64,000 nt of DNA from CAVWUA01 sp963758025. Its GTDB lineage: Bacteria; Planctomycetota; Planctomycetia; Isosphaerales; Isosphaeraceae. Each line of letters starts with the position of its first letter. Position 1 is the stretch's first letter. Shown in pieces: positions 11,141 to 20,566 of the stretch. The stretch covers positions 1 to 64,000 of the forward strand of contig CAVWUA010000007.1 of assembly GCA_963758025.1 (NCBI GenBank). Direction: 5' to 3'. The notes below the pieces were generated by a model. That model did no database searches. It was not told the origin of the DNA and was given only the letters and a program-made list of their open reading frames with translations. Position numbers and translations under genes: made by a program.

Positions 11141-11298
11141 GATTGGCAGCGAAGTCCGCGACATGACGCGTGCCGGGCACGCTCCGGGAATAGGGATCGC
11201 GCATCGTTCCATCCACGATCCCGACTCTCCGTTGAGAGGCCCGCCCGGGACGGCTCGACCTGGTGCTCGATGCCGACGCGCCTGCTGCGCAAGGTCAA

Positions 11299-11332
11299 GG
11301 CCCTGGTCCCCCTCGTACTGGGGGCCAGGGCC
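11299..11332. terminator. GC-rich hairpin between convergent genes
   Basis: GGCCCTGGTCCCC (11299-11311) can pair with GGGGGCCAGGGCC (11320-11332) with one mismatch. It lies between the ends of the AraC gene and the oxidoreductase gene and may end both transcripts. No T run follows on the plus strand. Confidence 0.5.
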
Positions 11333-11394
11333 GTTCGCGTCAGGGAGGGCAGGGGGGGTGCATCGCCCCAGGCCCCCAGGAAAACAAGGTCGGC

Positions 11395-12768
11395 TCAATA
11401 CTCCCGATCGCGGAGAATTCCGGGCTGCGGGTAGGGGTAGTGCCCTTCGTCCGTGAGCTGCACCGGGGCGGGCGAATCCATCGTCAGGCAGGCCACCTCG
11501 GGGGCGAACTCGTGCTCGCAGTTGAGGATCTCATCGTAGGTGATCACCTGGCCGGTGTGGGCGGCCATGCGCCCCATGGAGGTCACCAGGCTGGCCTCGA
11601 CGCCACGCTTGACCTCGTTGTAGGGCTTGTCGTTGACGATCGCGTCGATGAAGTCGTCCCACTCAAGCTGGTAGGGGTTGGGCTCGGGTTGCGGGAACGA
11701 CCAGACAAGGCTCTTCCGGCTTGCCGATCTTCTGCCCTTCATAGATGCGGCACCTGGCCGGCGTGTGCGACGAGGTGGAAATGACGGCCGAGCCCTTCGT
11801 GCCCTTGCGCGTAGCTGGCGAACTCATTGGCGCAACCGGCGATGTTCCGGCCTTCGAGGAACAGCTTGGCACCATCCTCGAAGGTGTACTCAACGGAGTA
11901 GTGGTCGAAGTTCTGGTCGATCTTGCCGTCGCGGTAGAGACGACCGCCGGAGGCCTTGGCCTCCACGGGCCAGGCGCCTTTCATCCAGCAGCACTCGTCG
12001 ATGTTGTGAATGAGGAAGTCGCTGTAGCAGCCGCCGCTGGCCCACAGGAAGCTATGGAACCGCTTGATCTGGTAGAGCAGCTCGCTGATGCCGTCGGTGC
12101 TTCGGGCCGCTGAACGCCGAGCCGACCGGGCCGGTCTGGCGGTAGGCCCGCAGGGTGATGATGTCGCCGATCTCGCCGTCGTTGATCCGGTCCAGAAGCT
12201 CATGGCGGGCATCGCAATGTCGGCACATGAGGCCAACGGCCGCCTTGACCTTCTTCTCGTCCGCCTTCTCGGCCAGCTCGAACATCTTCCGGGAGGTCGG
12301 CCCGTCCACCGTGACCGGCTTCTCCATGAAGGTGTGGATTCCCTTGTTGATCGCGTTGCCGAAGTGGACCCAGCGGAAGGCTGGCGGGGTGGTCAGCAGC
12401 ACCACGTCGCCCGGCCGGAGGCAGTCCATCGCCTTCTGGTAGGCGTCGAACCCGATGAACTTGCGCTCGCAGGGCACGTCCATCTGGGCGCTGTAATCTT
12501 TCTGAAGGTTGTCGTAACTATCGGACAGCTTGTCCTCGAACACGTCGGCCATGGCGACCAGTTTGATCGGTGCCTTCTGAACCGACATGGCGTTGGCGGC
12601 CGCGCCGGTGCCCCGGCCGCCGCAGCCCACCAGGGCGATCCGGATCGTATTATCTTCACCGGCATGCACCGACGGAACGGCGATACCGGCCAGGGCCGAC
12701 GCCGCGGCGACGCGGCCGGTACCCTTGATGAACTCGCGACGCGAGGTGGTGCTCTTTGGTTCGGTCAT
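11395..12768 (-). CDS. Gfo/Idh/MocA-family oxidoreductase, Tat-exported (frameshifted)
   Basis: NAD(P)-dependent sugar or inositol oxidoreductase of the secreted planctomycete type. The start at 12768 has GGAGAAGG upstream. The Tat signal is SRREFIKGTGRVAAASAL, the Rossmann motif is IALVGCGGRGTGA, and EKPVTVDG is the EKP catalytic-lysine motif. The C-terminal substrate part (HNIDECCWMKGAWP, then QLEWDDFIDAIVNDKPYNEV) is readable after frame changes near 12.11, 11.80 and 11.72 kb. It is complete in content and about the usual length of 450 residues. It stands alone between an AraC regulator and a long intergenic region. The substrate is unknown. Confidence 0.88.
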
Positions 12769-13466
12769 GCAACCTTCTCCTGCGGAATGAATGAGAGAGA
12801 GACGATCGGAGTGAGCTTCCGCGAACCGGGTGGAGGCGGAGTCCCCGAATTCAGATCCATGCCGGCGGCCAGGTTCCTTCGGTCGGGGCGGGGTGCTGCG
12901 CATCAGCAGGACAATTCTCATGGGGCTATGTGAGGGCCTGCCCCCCCACCTCCGGAAATCGGCAGGGCCGGAGGAGCCGCGATCGTGCCGGACCGATGCG
13001 CGTCAGGAAGGATTGCGGGAGGGATGGCCGTTCAGGGTCTATCTCTATATTGGAACACCCAGGACAGGTCGGAATCAAATAAAAATCTTCCGAAATTGGC
13101 GCCCGAGCCCGGATACGCCGGCTCCGCCGTCGCCGTCCCGCAGCCCGGCCAAACCGTTCCGAGCGGTCAACGCGCCCCCCTCCGGCACGTTCGGGAGCCT
13201 CATTGCCGAACCCACCCTCCCGCCCCGGACTCGAAACTCTGTCGCCGATCCGATTTCGCGCCTATCCCATACTCACGTCAAGATGAAGGAGCGATTATCA
13301 GGCCAGCATCTCATTATAATTCCATGCTCAATTGATCTACAGTTTAACTCTGAATTCGCTGTTTCTTCACAAGCCCTTCACGGCCGGCCTCTATGCTGGG
13401 GACGTCGTTTGAGGATTCCCCCTTGAATTCGACGAGAATTCCCTGACTTGTGGAGATGGTCTGAGA
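12769..13466. promoter_or_regulatory. Divergent intergenic region upstream of oxidoreductase and DUF1559 gene
   Basis: No supported gene in 698 bases. The last 160 bases are AT-richer than the surroundings and include TATAAT at 13315-13320 (no good -35 match) and GAATTC repeated in inverted form around 13426-13442. This is a likely promoter region for the prepilin-like gene. Confidence 0.4.
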
Positions 13467-14523
13467 ATGCGATTCCATAAACGGGCCGAACAACATCACT
13501 CGGGTTTCACGCTCATCGAGCTACTCGTGGTCATCGCGATCATCGGCGTCCTGGTCGCGATGCTGCTGCCCGCCGTACAGTCGGCCCGCGAGGCAGCGCG
13601 ACGTACCCAGTGCACGAACAACTTGAAACAGATCGGCCTGGGGTGTCTCAATTTCGAGAGCGCCAACGGCTTCCTGCCGCCTGGGCCGATGGACGGCGAC
13701 CCGGAGGCGATCACGACCGGCGGCTCGCCGAATCCGAGCGGGCACAACTACAGCAGCGGTTCCACCTGCTGCCGCGCGGCCACCAAGCGCGGGTGGAACC
13801 AGTTCTATCACATCCTGCCGTTCATCGAGCAGACGAATGCTCACGATCTCGGCAAGGACGATCCGCCGTACTGGCCCAACCAGTCGAACAACGGCAACGA
13901 GGACACCGTCGCGCGGCAGAAGCTCTCCATTTACTATTGTCCGAGCCGGCGCGCCGAAGGGTTATGGTTCCGCCTCGTTCGCCCGTTGCGATTACGCGGG
14001 CAACGGCGGGTTCTATCAAGGAACTCCCACCAGCGGCGGCACCAGCACGATTCCGCCCGCGCCCCTCGGCGCCGGCCCCGCGTTGAGCGTTCGCCATCCG
14101 ATCAATGGCGGCGACACGCCGCGTCGCAAGGGAGTGATCGTCTGGCCCGGCCAGGGAGCCAAGCGCTACCTGGCGGACGTCAAGGATGGAACGTCGAACA
14201 CCATCATCATCGCCGAGAAGAGCCTGCCCGAGGGGCTTGAGGGGTCGGACGGTGGCGACAACGAGCGCTGGAACAACAGCGGCTGGGACGAAGACTGCAT
14301 CCGCTACCACTTCCCGCCCGTCTTCGACAAGGAGGCCGTGGCACACACCGCCAGCGGCGGAACGGTCTGGAGCCGCCGCTTCGGCAGCGCCCATGCCAGC
14401 GGGATGAACGCCCTGTTCACCGATGGCTCGGTGCGCTTCATCAAGTACAGCGTGAACCCGAACGCCTTCCGCAAGGCGACCATCGCCGACGACGGCGAGG
14501 TCACCAGCGCGGACGAGCTTTGA
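13467..14523 (+). CDS. DUF1559 prepilin-like secreted protein (one frameshift)
   Basis: Planctomycete DUF1559 (SBP_bac_10) protein with a type IV prepilin N-terminus: GFTLIELLVVIAIIGVLVA after a short basic leader. Family features follow in order: REAARRTQCTNNLKQIGLG, a low-complexity loop, SIYYCPSRR near 13.94 kb, then in the next frame DYAGNGGFYQG, DGTSNTIIIAEK, and the C-terminal GGMNALFTDGSV-like ASGMNALFTDGSVRFIKYSV. The frame changes near 13953. Function is unknown, probably a surface pseudopilin-like component. It is followed closely by a lipoprotein gene, the usual order for this family. Confidence 0.92.
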
Positions 14524-14567
14524 GTGACGGCCCGGACCTCGGAGAATTCCCAGTAAGGATGATTGCG

Positions 14568-14801
14568 ATGCGACGATTCGTTCTGACCCTGACGCTGCTC
14601 GGTCTGGCCGGTTGCGGTTCCAGCTCCGGCGGTGATGCCGATACGCTCATCACCACCCCGTTGACCGCCGAGCAAACCGCGGCCGTTGCCCAGGAAGACA
14701 CGGCGGTCGCCGACGAGGAACAGGCCTCGGGGGGCGTGACGCCCGGTGCCGCGGTCCTCTCCGGGGATGCCCAGGTGGACGCGGCCGAATCGGCCAATTG
14801 A
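14568..14801 (+). CDS. Small lipoprotein downstream of DUF1559 gene
   Basis: The start chosen is ATG 14568, with AAGGA eight bases upstream; an in-frame ATG at 14559 has no room for a ribosome site. The signal and lipobox are clear: MRRFVLTLTLLGLAGCGSSS, so Cys16 would be lipidated. The mature part is acidic and Ala/Glu rich with no known domain. It is probably co-transcribed with the DUF1559 gene, 44 bases apart, and ended by the hairpin at 14839. Confidence 0.8.
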   Translation: MRRFVLTLTLLGLAGCGSSSGGDADTLITTPLTAEQTAAVAQEDTAVADEEQASGGVTPGAAVLSGDAQVDAAESAN

Positions 14802-14838
14802 CCTTCCTCCCCCGGACCGCGAAACGTGGTAAACAAGT

Positions 14839-14874
14839 ACGCCCCGCGCCGGGAGACTCTCCGGCGCGGGGCGT
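14839..14874 (+). terminator. Rho-independent-type terminator
   Basis: A perfect 14-bp stem: ACGCCCCGCGCCGG (14839-14852) with its inverse at 14861-14874 and an 8-base loop, followed by a short T/G-rich run (TTGTGTTTGG). It ends the DUF1559-lipoprotein unit. Confidence 0.85.
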
Positions 14875-14908
14875 TGTGTTTGGTGATCGGGAAGTGTGCC
14901 GAACAGCA

Positions 14909-15601
14909 TCAATCGTAGAGCATCGGCCCCGTTCGCTCCTCCTCAATGGTGTAGGTCAGGCAGGCGCGGATGTCGTCCTCGGTCAACTCGGGATGGGTGC
15001 GGAGGATGTCGGACCACGTCCAGCCGTCGATGACGAGCGAGACGACATGGTTGACCGTGACCCACGTCCCCTTGACCACCGGAGAATGCTCGGAGACGTT
15101 GGAATCGAAGACCAGGCGGTCGCGCCAGAGGAGGGACGAGTCCTCGCTCGCGTCCTCCTCCGCGTCGTTGGAACCGGCGGGGAGACTCGCATCGTCAGAC
15201 ACGGGACGGCCGCGCGGGGTTTCGACGGGGATCTCGTCGAAATCGGCAAGCGAGAGGTCGATCGTCTCCGGTTCGACCGCGGGGGAGGCCTGACCCCAGT
15301 TTCCCCGGCGGCCGGCACGCAGATTCTCCAGAGCGTCGATCGCTCGCATCAAGGCCCGCTCCTCCCGCGACTCCTCCCGCGAGCGAGGCGCATCCGGCTC
15401 GATCGACCGGAGGCGCCAGGCGGCGCGAGCGATTCCGTCGACCAGCAGCGATTCCAGCAACGATCGCGGGACCAGCTCGCGGCGAACCTCCTCAGCGAAC
15501 GCCGCGAACGCCGCGTTCCGCTTCGTCCGTGTCCGACGCCGGGTCTTCGTCTGGAACCGCGTTTCCGTCCCCGCGTCAAGTCCGCCAATGTGGAGCGTCA
15601 T
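14909..15601 (-). CDS. Hypothetical protein with C-terminal DUF433 domain
   Basis: About 230 codons from ATG 15601; a longer frame to 15697 is possible. The N-terminal half is Arg-rich with EEVRRELVPRSLLESLLVD then ARAAWRLRSIE, which resembles short planctomycete proteins of unknown role. After an acidic linker the C-terminus is a DUF433 domain: VVKGTWVTVNHVVSLVIDG, WSDILRTHPELTEDDIRACL. DUF433 proteins are usually stand-alone antitoxin-like partners of PIN toxins. Here no toxin gene is next to it, and the domain is fused to a long N-terminal extension. Confidence 0.75.
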   Translation of the reverse strand: MTLHIGGLDAGTETRFQTKTRRRTRTKRNAAFAAFAEEVRRELVPRSLLESLLVDGIARAAWRLRSIEPDAPRSREESREERALMRAIDALENLRAGRRGNWGQASPAVEPETIDLSLADFDEIPVETPRGRPVSDDASLPAGSNDAEEDASEDSSLLWRDRLVFDSNVSEHSPVVKGTWVTVNHVVSLVIDGWTWSDILRTHPELTEDDIRACLTYTIEEERTGPMLYD

Positions 15602-15876
15602 GAGCCTTGATCCCCCCGATGGTTGCCAACTCGCTTCGTCGGACCGCGTCCCGGCGTCCCCGTCGATCGCCGGCCACGTTGTGCTATCCAAGGACAAGAT
15701 CGTGGCGACCTTCGAAAGGATTCACAAAATACGACACGAATTTTCCCCGGGCAACTCGCCTCGGAGAATTGCCCCCGCGACGACTTCTACTTCTCTCGAA
15801 GCTGATGCGGCGTTACAATCGACCTCGGATCACCAACATAAGACCAAAACGAAACAAATCGAACGGAGCCAGAACG

Positions 15877-16488
15877 ATGCTCGGATCGACCCTGGGCGTC
15901 AAAGACTACCTGGAGCGCGTCTGCCAGGAGATCCAGCGGCTTGATGACTCGCAAGTCGAGCGCATGAGCAGCCTGATTGAGCAGGCATACCACGCCGGCC
16001 GCTTCGTGTTCATCATCGGCAACGGTGGCTCCGGTGCCAATGCCTCGCACCTCTGCGAAGATCTCGCGAAGTGCACACTCAAGGACTTTGATAATCAAAA
16101 ACGCCTCAAAGTTCTTAGCCTCACCGACAACACCCCCTGGCTGATGGCGGTGGCCAACGACATCAGCTACGAGCGGATCTTCGTCGAGCAGCTACGGAAC
16201 CTGGGCAGCCCCGGCGACCTGTTGATCGCCATTTCCGGTTCCGGCAATAGCCCCAACATCCTTCGCGCCGTCGAGTGGGCCAACAAGAACGGCATGACGA
16301 CCGTGGGCATCACCGGCTTCTCGGGGGGAAAACTCCGCGAGCTGGCCCACCACAACCTGCACGCCGGGGTTGATGACATGGGGATCGCGGAGTCGCTGCA
16401 CCTGGTTGTTTTCCACTGGATCATCGACGACCTCTTCCGCCGCTTTGGCGAGGCCCAGCCCTCGGCCGCCGCCAACGGACAGGCATGA
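15877..16488 (+). CDS. SIS-domain phosphosugar isomerase-like protein (GmhA-like)
   Basis: Single SIS domain, about 203 residues, the length of sedoheptulose-7-phosphate isomerase (GmhA) proteins. The phosphosugar-binding parts are IIGNGGSGANASHLCEDLAK and, later, LLIAISGSGNSPNILRAVE. The C-terminal HLVVFHWIIDDLFRR helix is typical. The start at 15877 is preceded by GGAG. Its stop overlaps the start of the ROK kinase by four bases (ATGA), so the two are translated together and may act on the same sugar phosphate. Confidence 0.88.
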   Translation: MLGSTLGVKDYLERVCQEIQRLDDSQVERMSSLIEQAYHAGRFVFIIGNGGSGANASHLCEDLAKCTLKDFDNQKRLKVLSLTDNTPWLMAVANDISYERIFVEQLRNLGSPGDLLIAISGSGNSPNILRAVEWANKNGMTTVGITGFSGGKLRELAHHNLHAGVDDMGIAESLHLVVFHWIIDDLFRRFGEAQPSAAANGQA

Positions 16489-17484
16489 GCGACGCCCCTT
16501 GGCTACTGGGCATCGAGATCGGCGGGACGAAGCTCCAGCTCGGTCTCGGGCGGGGTGACGGGGTGATCGTGGCCCTGGAGCGTCGCACGGTGAATCCGGC
16601 GCAAGGCGCTGAGGGAATCCGCACGCAGATCAAGGACGCGCTCCGGGTGCTCCTGGAGGCAAACAGCGACAAACTGGGACTTCCCCAGTCTGTCGGCATC
16701 GGCTTCGGCGGCCCGGTGGACGCGGCGCGCGGAGTCGTCGTCACCTCGCATCAGGTCAACGGCTGGGACGCCTTTCCCCTGGCGTCCTGGGTCCGCGAGA
16801 CGCTCAACATCCCTTCGGTTTCCTTGCAGAACGATGCCGATACCGCGGCACTCGGGGAAGCCCGTTTCGGCGCTGGGGTCGGGTTCTCACCGGTCCTTTA
16901 TGTGACCATCGGCAGCGGCATCGGCGGGGGGCTGATCGTCGATGGTTCGATCTACCGGGGCAACGGTGCCGGCGCGGTTGAGATCGGTCACCTCTGGATC
17001 AACGACACCGACTCGCGTCCGGGAGCTTGAGACGATCGCCTCGGGATGGTCGATCGGGAAAGCGGGACGCGAGCGGGTCGAACGTTGCCGGATCGCCGGA
17101 GATGATCCCGGCTTGCTCGAACATCTGTCGCACGGTGATCCTGCCCGGATCGACGCCGCCCTGGTCGCCGAGGCTGCGCGTCAGCGGGACCCACTCGCGT
17201 TGCTGGTCCTTCAGCGAGCCCAGAGCGCCTTCGCCTGGGGGCTGTCGCACGCGGTCACGCTGCTGTCTCCCCAACGGATTATCCTGGGTGGAGGTGTCTC
17301 GCTGATTGGCGAGGAACTCTGGTTCGAGCCGATCCGCCGACGACTCGATGAGCGGGTCTTTCCGCCATTCCGTGGCACGTATGATGTCGTCCCCGCCGCC
17401 CTGGGGGAACAGGTGGTTATCCACGGGGCACTGGCGCTGGCGCGCGACGCCCTCGACACGTCAGTTCAGTATTTCACCCAGTAA
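16485..17484 (+). CDS. ROK-family sugar kinase (one frameshift)
   Basis: Glucokinase/N-acetylhexosamine kinase-type protein of about 330 residues. LGIEIGGTKLQLGL is the phosphate-1 motif, SVGIGFGGPVD follows, LQNDADTAALGEARFGAG holds the catalytic Asp, and VTIGSGIGGGLIVDG, then GAVEIGHLW come before the break. The frame changes near 17.02 kb to RELETIASGWSIG and ends with RIILGGGVSLIGEE. The usual zinc-binding CxCG cluster is not visible at the break point; it may be absent or lost in the indel. It is coupled to the SIS gene and overlaps the convergent YdcF-like gene by 19 bases at the 3' end. Confidence 0.88.
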
Positions 17485-18140
17485 TAGAGCGTCTTCAACG
17501 TCTCGTTGACGTAGGTGACCAGTCCCTCATCGGTGTGATACCAGGTGTCCTCGGTCCAGTCGGGATGCCTCACGGCGGCGGTACGGATGTCGATGTCGAG
17601 TCCATCCAGTTCCTTGCGGAAGATCCACCGTGTCCTCCTCGTGTGAAAGGCAGTCGTCACCAGGAGGATCCGTTCGATTGGATGCGTACGGACGTATTGC
17701 CGGACCGCCATCGCTTCCTCTCGGGTGCTGGAAACATGGCCGGGAAGGATGCGGATCGCTCTGGCCGGAACGCCAAACATCAACAGCATGTCCAGCGAGG
17801 CCTTGGTCTCGCCACTTCCCGTTGAGGGAGAGATACCGGTATCTCCCATGAGGATCACCGGGGCCATGCCCTCCTTGTACAACTGGGCAGCCTTCTCCGG
17901 GCGATGATCGGCTCCCCCGATCAGCAAGACGATCGCATCCGAAGGGGCCGGGTCGTTCACCACGAACAGCCGGGCATAACCCGTCAGCAGAGGTTGGCGA
18001 AAGACGATCAGCAAGAGCCCGAAGCCCACCAGCACGCCTAGCCACAGTCCAACCTGTCGCAATCGCTTCCAGCGCGGATTGGAAGGAACCGGCAATAAAG
18101 GGCCTGGGGCCAGTCGGTGAGGGGCATCCACGGTTGTCAT
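17466..18140 (-). CDS. YdcF-like (DUF218) membrane protein
   Basis: 224 residues: a cytoplasmic basic N-terminus, one TM helix (LWLGVLVGFGLLLIVF), then a DUF218 domain: DAIVLLIGGADHRPEKAAQLY, VILMGDTGIS, SSTREEAMAVRQYV, and ILLVTTAFHTRRTRWIFRKE. Family members are linked to envelope polysaccharide metabolism; the reaction is not known. It is intact. It converges on the ROK kinase and diverges from the dehydratase gene. Confidence 0.88.
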   Translation of the reverse strand: MTTVDAPHRLAPGPLLPVPSNPRWKRLRQVGLWLGVLVGFGLLLIVFRQPLLTGYARLFVVNDPAPSDAIVLLIGGADHRPEKAAQLYKEGMAPVILMGDTGISPSTGSGETKASLDMLLMFGVPARAIRILPGHVSSTREEAMAVRQYVRTHPIERILLVTTAFHTRRTRWIFRKELDGLDIDIRTAAVRHPDWTEDTWYHTDEGLVTYVNETLKTLYYWVKY

Positions 18141-18206
18141 GGGCTTTCTCGGCCGTTATGGTGTTCGCGTCGATCGCGGCGACGCTTTACGACTATTCCA
18201 TATAGA

Positions 18207-18238
18207 CGGCGAGGGGTGACGAGAGCAACCCCTCGCCG
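18207..18238. promoter_or_regulatory. Perfect 11-bp hairpin in the 5' leader of the dehydratase gene
   Basis: CGGCGAGGGGT (18207-18217) and its inverse (18228-18238) enclose ten bases. It lies between divergent genes, 35 bases before the GTG start of the enolase-superfamily gene. It could be an attenuator or operator; no T run follows. Confidence 0.45.
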
Positions 18239-18272
18239 CGATTGCCCGCCACTCTCCCAACCCGAGGTCCTC

Positions 18273-19469
18273 GTGCGCATCACCAAACTGGAAACGCTCG
18301 TTCTGGGGACTGCATGGCGGAACCTCACGTTCGTCAAGCTGCACACGGATGAAGGTCTCATCGGGCTGGGTGAGTCCCGCTTGTCGAACCGTACCGAACC
18401 GTTGCTGGCCTATCTGGAGGCCATCACGCCTCGCTACCTCGTCGGAGCAGACCCGTTCGAGATCAACAAGCTGGTCCACACGATCTTTTATGGGGATTCG
18501 GGCCGCGTCGGCGAGATCGTCGGTACGGCCATCGCCGTGGTTGAGATGGCCTGCTGGGACCTCATGGGCAAGGCTCTGAACGTTCCGGTTTACCGCCTGC
18601 TTGGTGGTGCCGTGCGCGACCGGATCAAGGCATACGCCAATGGCTGGTACACCGTCGATCGCCAGCCCGAGGCATTCGCCAAGGCCGCGCAAGGGGCCGT
18701 CGCCAAGGGATATCACGCCCTGAAGCTCGACCCGTTCGGCACATCACACCAGACGATCACCCGCGCCGAGTTGCACGAGGTCGTGCGGATCTGCGAGGCT
18801 GTGCGGGCGGCGGTCGGGCCGGATGTCGAACTCTTCATCGAGATGCACGGCCGGTTTGGTCCGGCCGAGGCGGTCCGCGTGGCGAACGCTCTGGAGCGGA
18901 TCGAGCCAGGTTGGCTGGAAGAACCGACCCCACCGGATAATTTGAAGGCATTTGCCCATGCCGCTCGACAGATGCGCAGCCCGGTGGCAACCGGTGAGAA
19001 ACTGCACCACCGCTTCGAGTTCCGCGAATTATTCGAGTATCAGGCGTGCGATATCATCCAGCCCGACGTGACCCATTGCTGCGGATTGGCCGAGGTCAAG
19101 ACTCTGGCAGCGATGGCCGACGTTCATGGAATGCTCGTTGCGCCTCACAATGTCGCCGGCCCGGTCGCCACGGCGGCGAACCTTCATCTGGCCGCGACAA
19201 TTCCTAATTTTAAAATCCAGGAGACGTTCAACGATTTCGCCGCTGAGGAAATCCTGCGCGGTGGACCGGATGCCGGTCAGATCGGAAACCCGGTCAAAGC
19301 CGCGGCGTCTGGATGTCCCGATGTCGTTGATGGCGCCTTCCCCCTGCCGCAAGGCCCCGGACTAGGGGTCACGCTGGATGAGGACCTAATCCACGCCCAT
19401 CCTATGCAGGAGGGGCATTTCAGCCTCTTTACCCCGGATTGGCACAAACGCCAAGCTTCTTCAAGTTAA
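18273..19469 (+). CDS. Mandelate racemase/muconate lactonizing enzyme family (sugar-acid dehydratase-like)
   Basis: Enolase-superfamily enzyme, 398 residues from GTG 18273 (GAGG just upstream). The open frame extends further 5' but that part reads as leader. N-terminal capping domain: FVKLHTDEGLIGLGES. The barrel has ALKLDPFG with the catalytic Lys, FIEMHGRF, WLEEPTPPDN and VATGEKLHHRFEF with the acidic metal ligands, and VAPHNVAGPVA with the catalytic His. The pattern is closest to D-galactonate dehydratase-type members, so a sugar-acid dehydratase is likely, but the substrate cannot be fixed. Intact. Confidence 0.88.
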   Translation: MRITKLETLVLGTAWRNLTFVKLHTDEGLIGLGESRLSNRTEPLLAYLEAITPRYLVGADPFEINKLVHTIFYGDSGRVGEIVGTAIAVVEMACWDLMGKALNVPVYRLLGGAVRDRIKAYANGWYTVDRQPEAFAKAAQGAVAKGYHALKLDPFGTSHQTITRAELHEVVRICEAVRAAVGPDVELFIEMHGRFGPAEAVRVANALERIEPGWLEEPTPPDNLKAFAHAARQMRSPVATGEKLHHRFEFRELFEYQACDIIQPDVTHCCGLAEVKTLAAMADVHGMLVAPHNVAGPVATAANLHLAATIPNFKIQETFNDFAAEEILRGGPDAGQIGNPVKAAASGCPDVVDGAFPLPQGPGLGVTLDEDLIHAHPMQEGHFSLFTPDWHKRQASSS

Positions 19470-20080
19470 CCGTATTTCGCCGGAATCGCCGGATTGCGGT
19501 TGACGAACATCTGGGTCTTGACCACCTTTGAATAGAGTCCGTCGAACGCCGTGCCGATCGTGCTTTCCTCCCATTTGCCGATTTTTCAGGCAGGACTTGC
19601 TTGTTCTCTGATCTAGTCTAGGCTTGGGGAGAGAGCGTTGAGCAACCTCGTGATCCTTGCACACCCTGAATTCTGCCCCCCGAAACCCACCACCGCCCGA
19701 GTAAATGATGTCTCAGCGAACAAGGAAAGCGAGATTCTTGTCTATGGTCCTGGTTTTGCATAAAGTCCCTCTGTAGGATTCAACCTGACGCTCGGGACGG
19801 TTCTGAAGCCAGATAAGATTTCACAAGAAAATGAGGCCTTCAGCACCTCCTGAACCATGGTTGTTGCAGTTGGTTTCATCGAAAAAAGAGTCCGTAAAAA
19901 CGAGTTCTGTGAATTCGTGCTGGTCGCAAACCTGAAAAAGCTCTGAAAAAAACGCGAAAAATTTCGAGAGTTGGAAACCTTTTGGGGCTTTCCAGCGTTT
20001 AGAATGTTAGAGGAGAGTCTGAGTACTCTTCTCCGTTGGCCAAGGACAGGTCCCTCAACAACTACCCAAAGGGGCTCGCC
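19470..20080. other. Intergenic region with AT-rich leader
   Basis: 611 bases with no supported gene. The part from about 19800 to 20000 is much richer in A+T than its neighbours, with several A runs, and lies upstream of the small gene at 20081. A minus-strand open frame spans it but also reads through the strong terminator at 20357, so I do not accept it. Confidence 0.5.
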
Positions 20081-20323
20081 ATGATCGCAAAATTGGCCGA
20101 AGTGCAGCTCTGGCAGCGGAACCTCGTCTCCTTGATCCGGTCGGGTCTGTTTACGAGGGCGGAAACCGGCGAGCTCAATGGTCTTTTCACGGTCGTCGGA
20201 GTTTACGGCGACGGAAGTCGATCCGCTCCCCTGGCCAAATATGGCGACGCACGCCGGGCTGAGGATGCGGCTCTCATCGTGAATGAGCTGTCCAAGTCGG
20301 AGCGTTTGGTTGAGGTCAACTGA
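20081..20323 (+). CDS. Small conserved-looking hypothetical protein (80 aa)
   Basis: ATG 20081 with AAGGGG eight bases upstream. The 80 residues start MIAKLAEVQLWQRNLVSLI and end ALIVNELSKSERLVEVN. There is no TM segment, no Cys and no recognised domain. The strong ribosome site, the long AT-rich leader and the near-perfect terminator 34 bases after the stop argue for a real, separately expressed gene. Function unknown. Confidence 0.7.
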   Translation: MIAKLAEVQLWQRNLVSLIRSGLFTRAETGELNGLFTVVGVYGDGSRSAPLAKYGDARRAEDAALIVNELSKSERLVEVN

Positions 20324-20356
20324 ACGCCGCGTTCTTCCATACGAATCGCTTTCATT

Positions 20357-20404
20357 AAAACGCCCGCCGGTAGACCACTTTGGTCTACCGGCGGGCGTTT
20401 TATT
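20357..20404 (+). terminator. Strong Rho-independent terminator
   Basis: CGCCCGCCGGTAGACCA (20361-20377) pairs perfectly with its inverse (20381-20397) across a 3-base loop, with AAAA before and TTTTATTTT after. It could also work in the reverse direction because of the A run. Confidence 0.95.
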
Positions 20405-20566
20405 TTGCTGTACTTCCTCGATCATTCAGACCTCGACGAGCGGATTGAGATTCGTATCTGAGAAATTTTCCCGAACGGGTTTGTGGCTTGGAGCGTGTCT
20501 TCCTGTTAATGTGTTGGATGCGAGGGTTCAACCCGCCATCGGTTCCCACCTGAATTTGAGGTGCCC

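Noticed and set aside
16942..17030. ROK gene break as a real gene end
   Set aside because: The next frame continues with family motifs at once, so a single indel explains it better than two genes.
19742..20425. 227-codon minus-strand open frame
   Set aside because: It runs through the strong terminator hairpin and antisense over the well-supported small gene at 20081. No domain or ribosome site.
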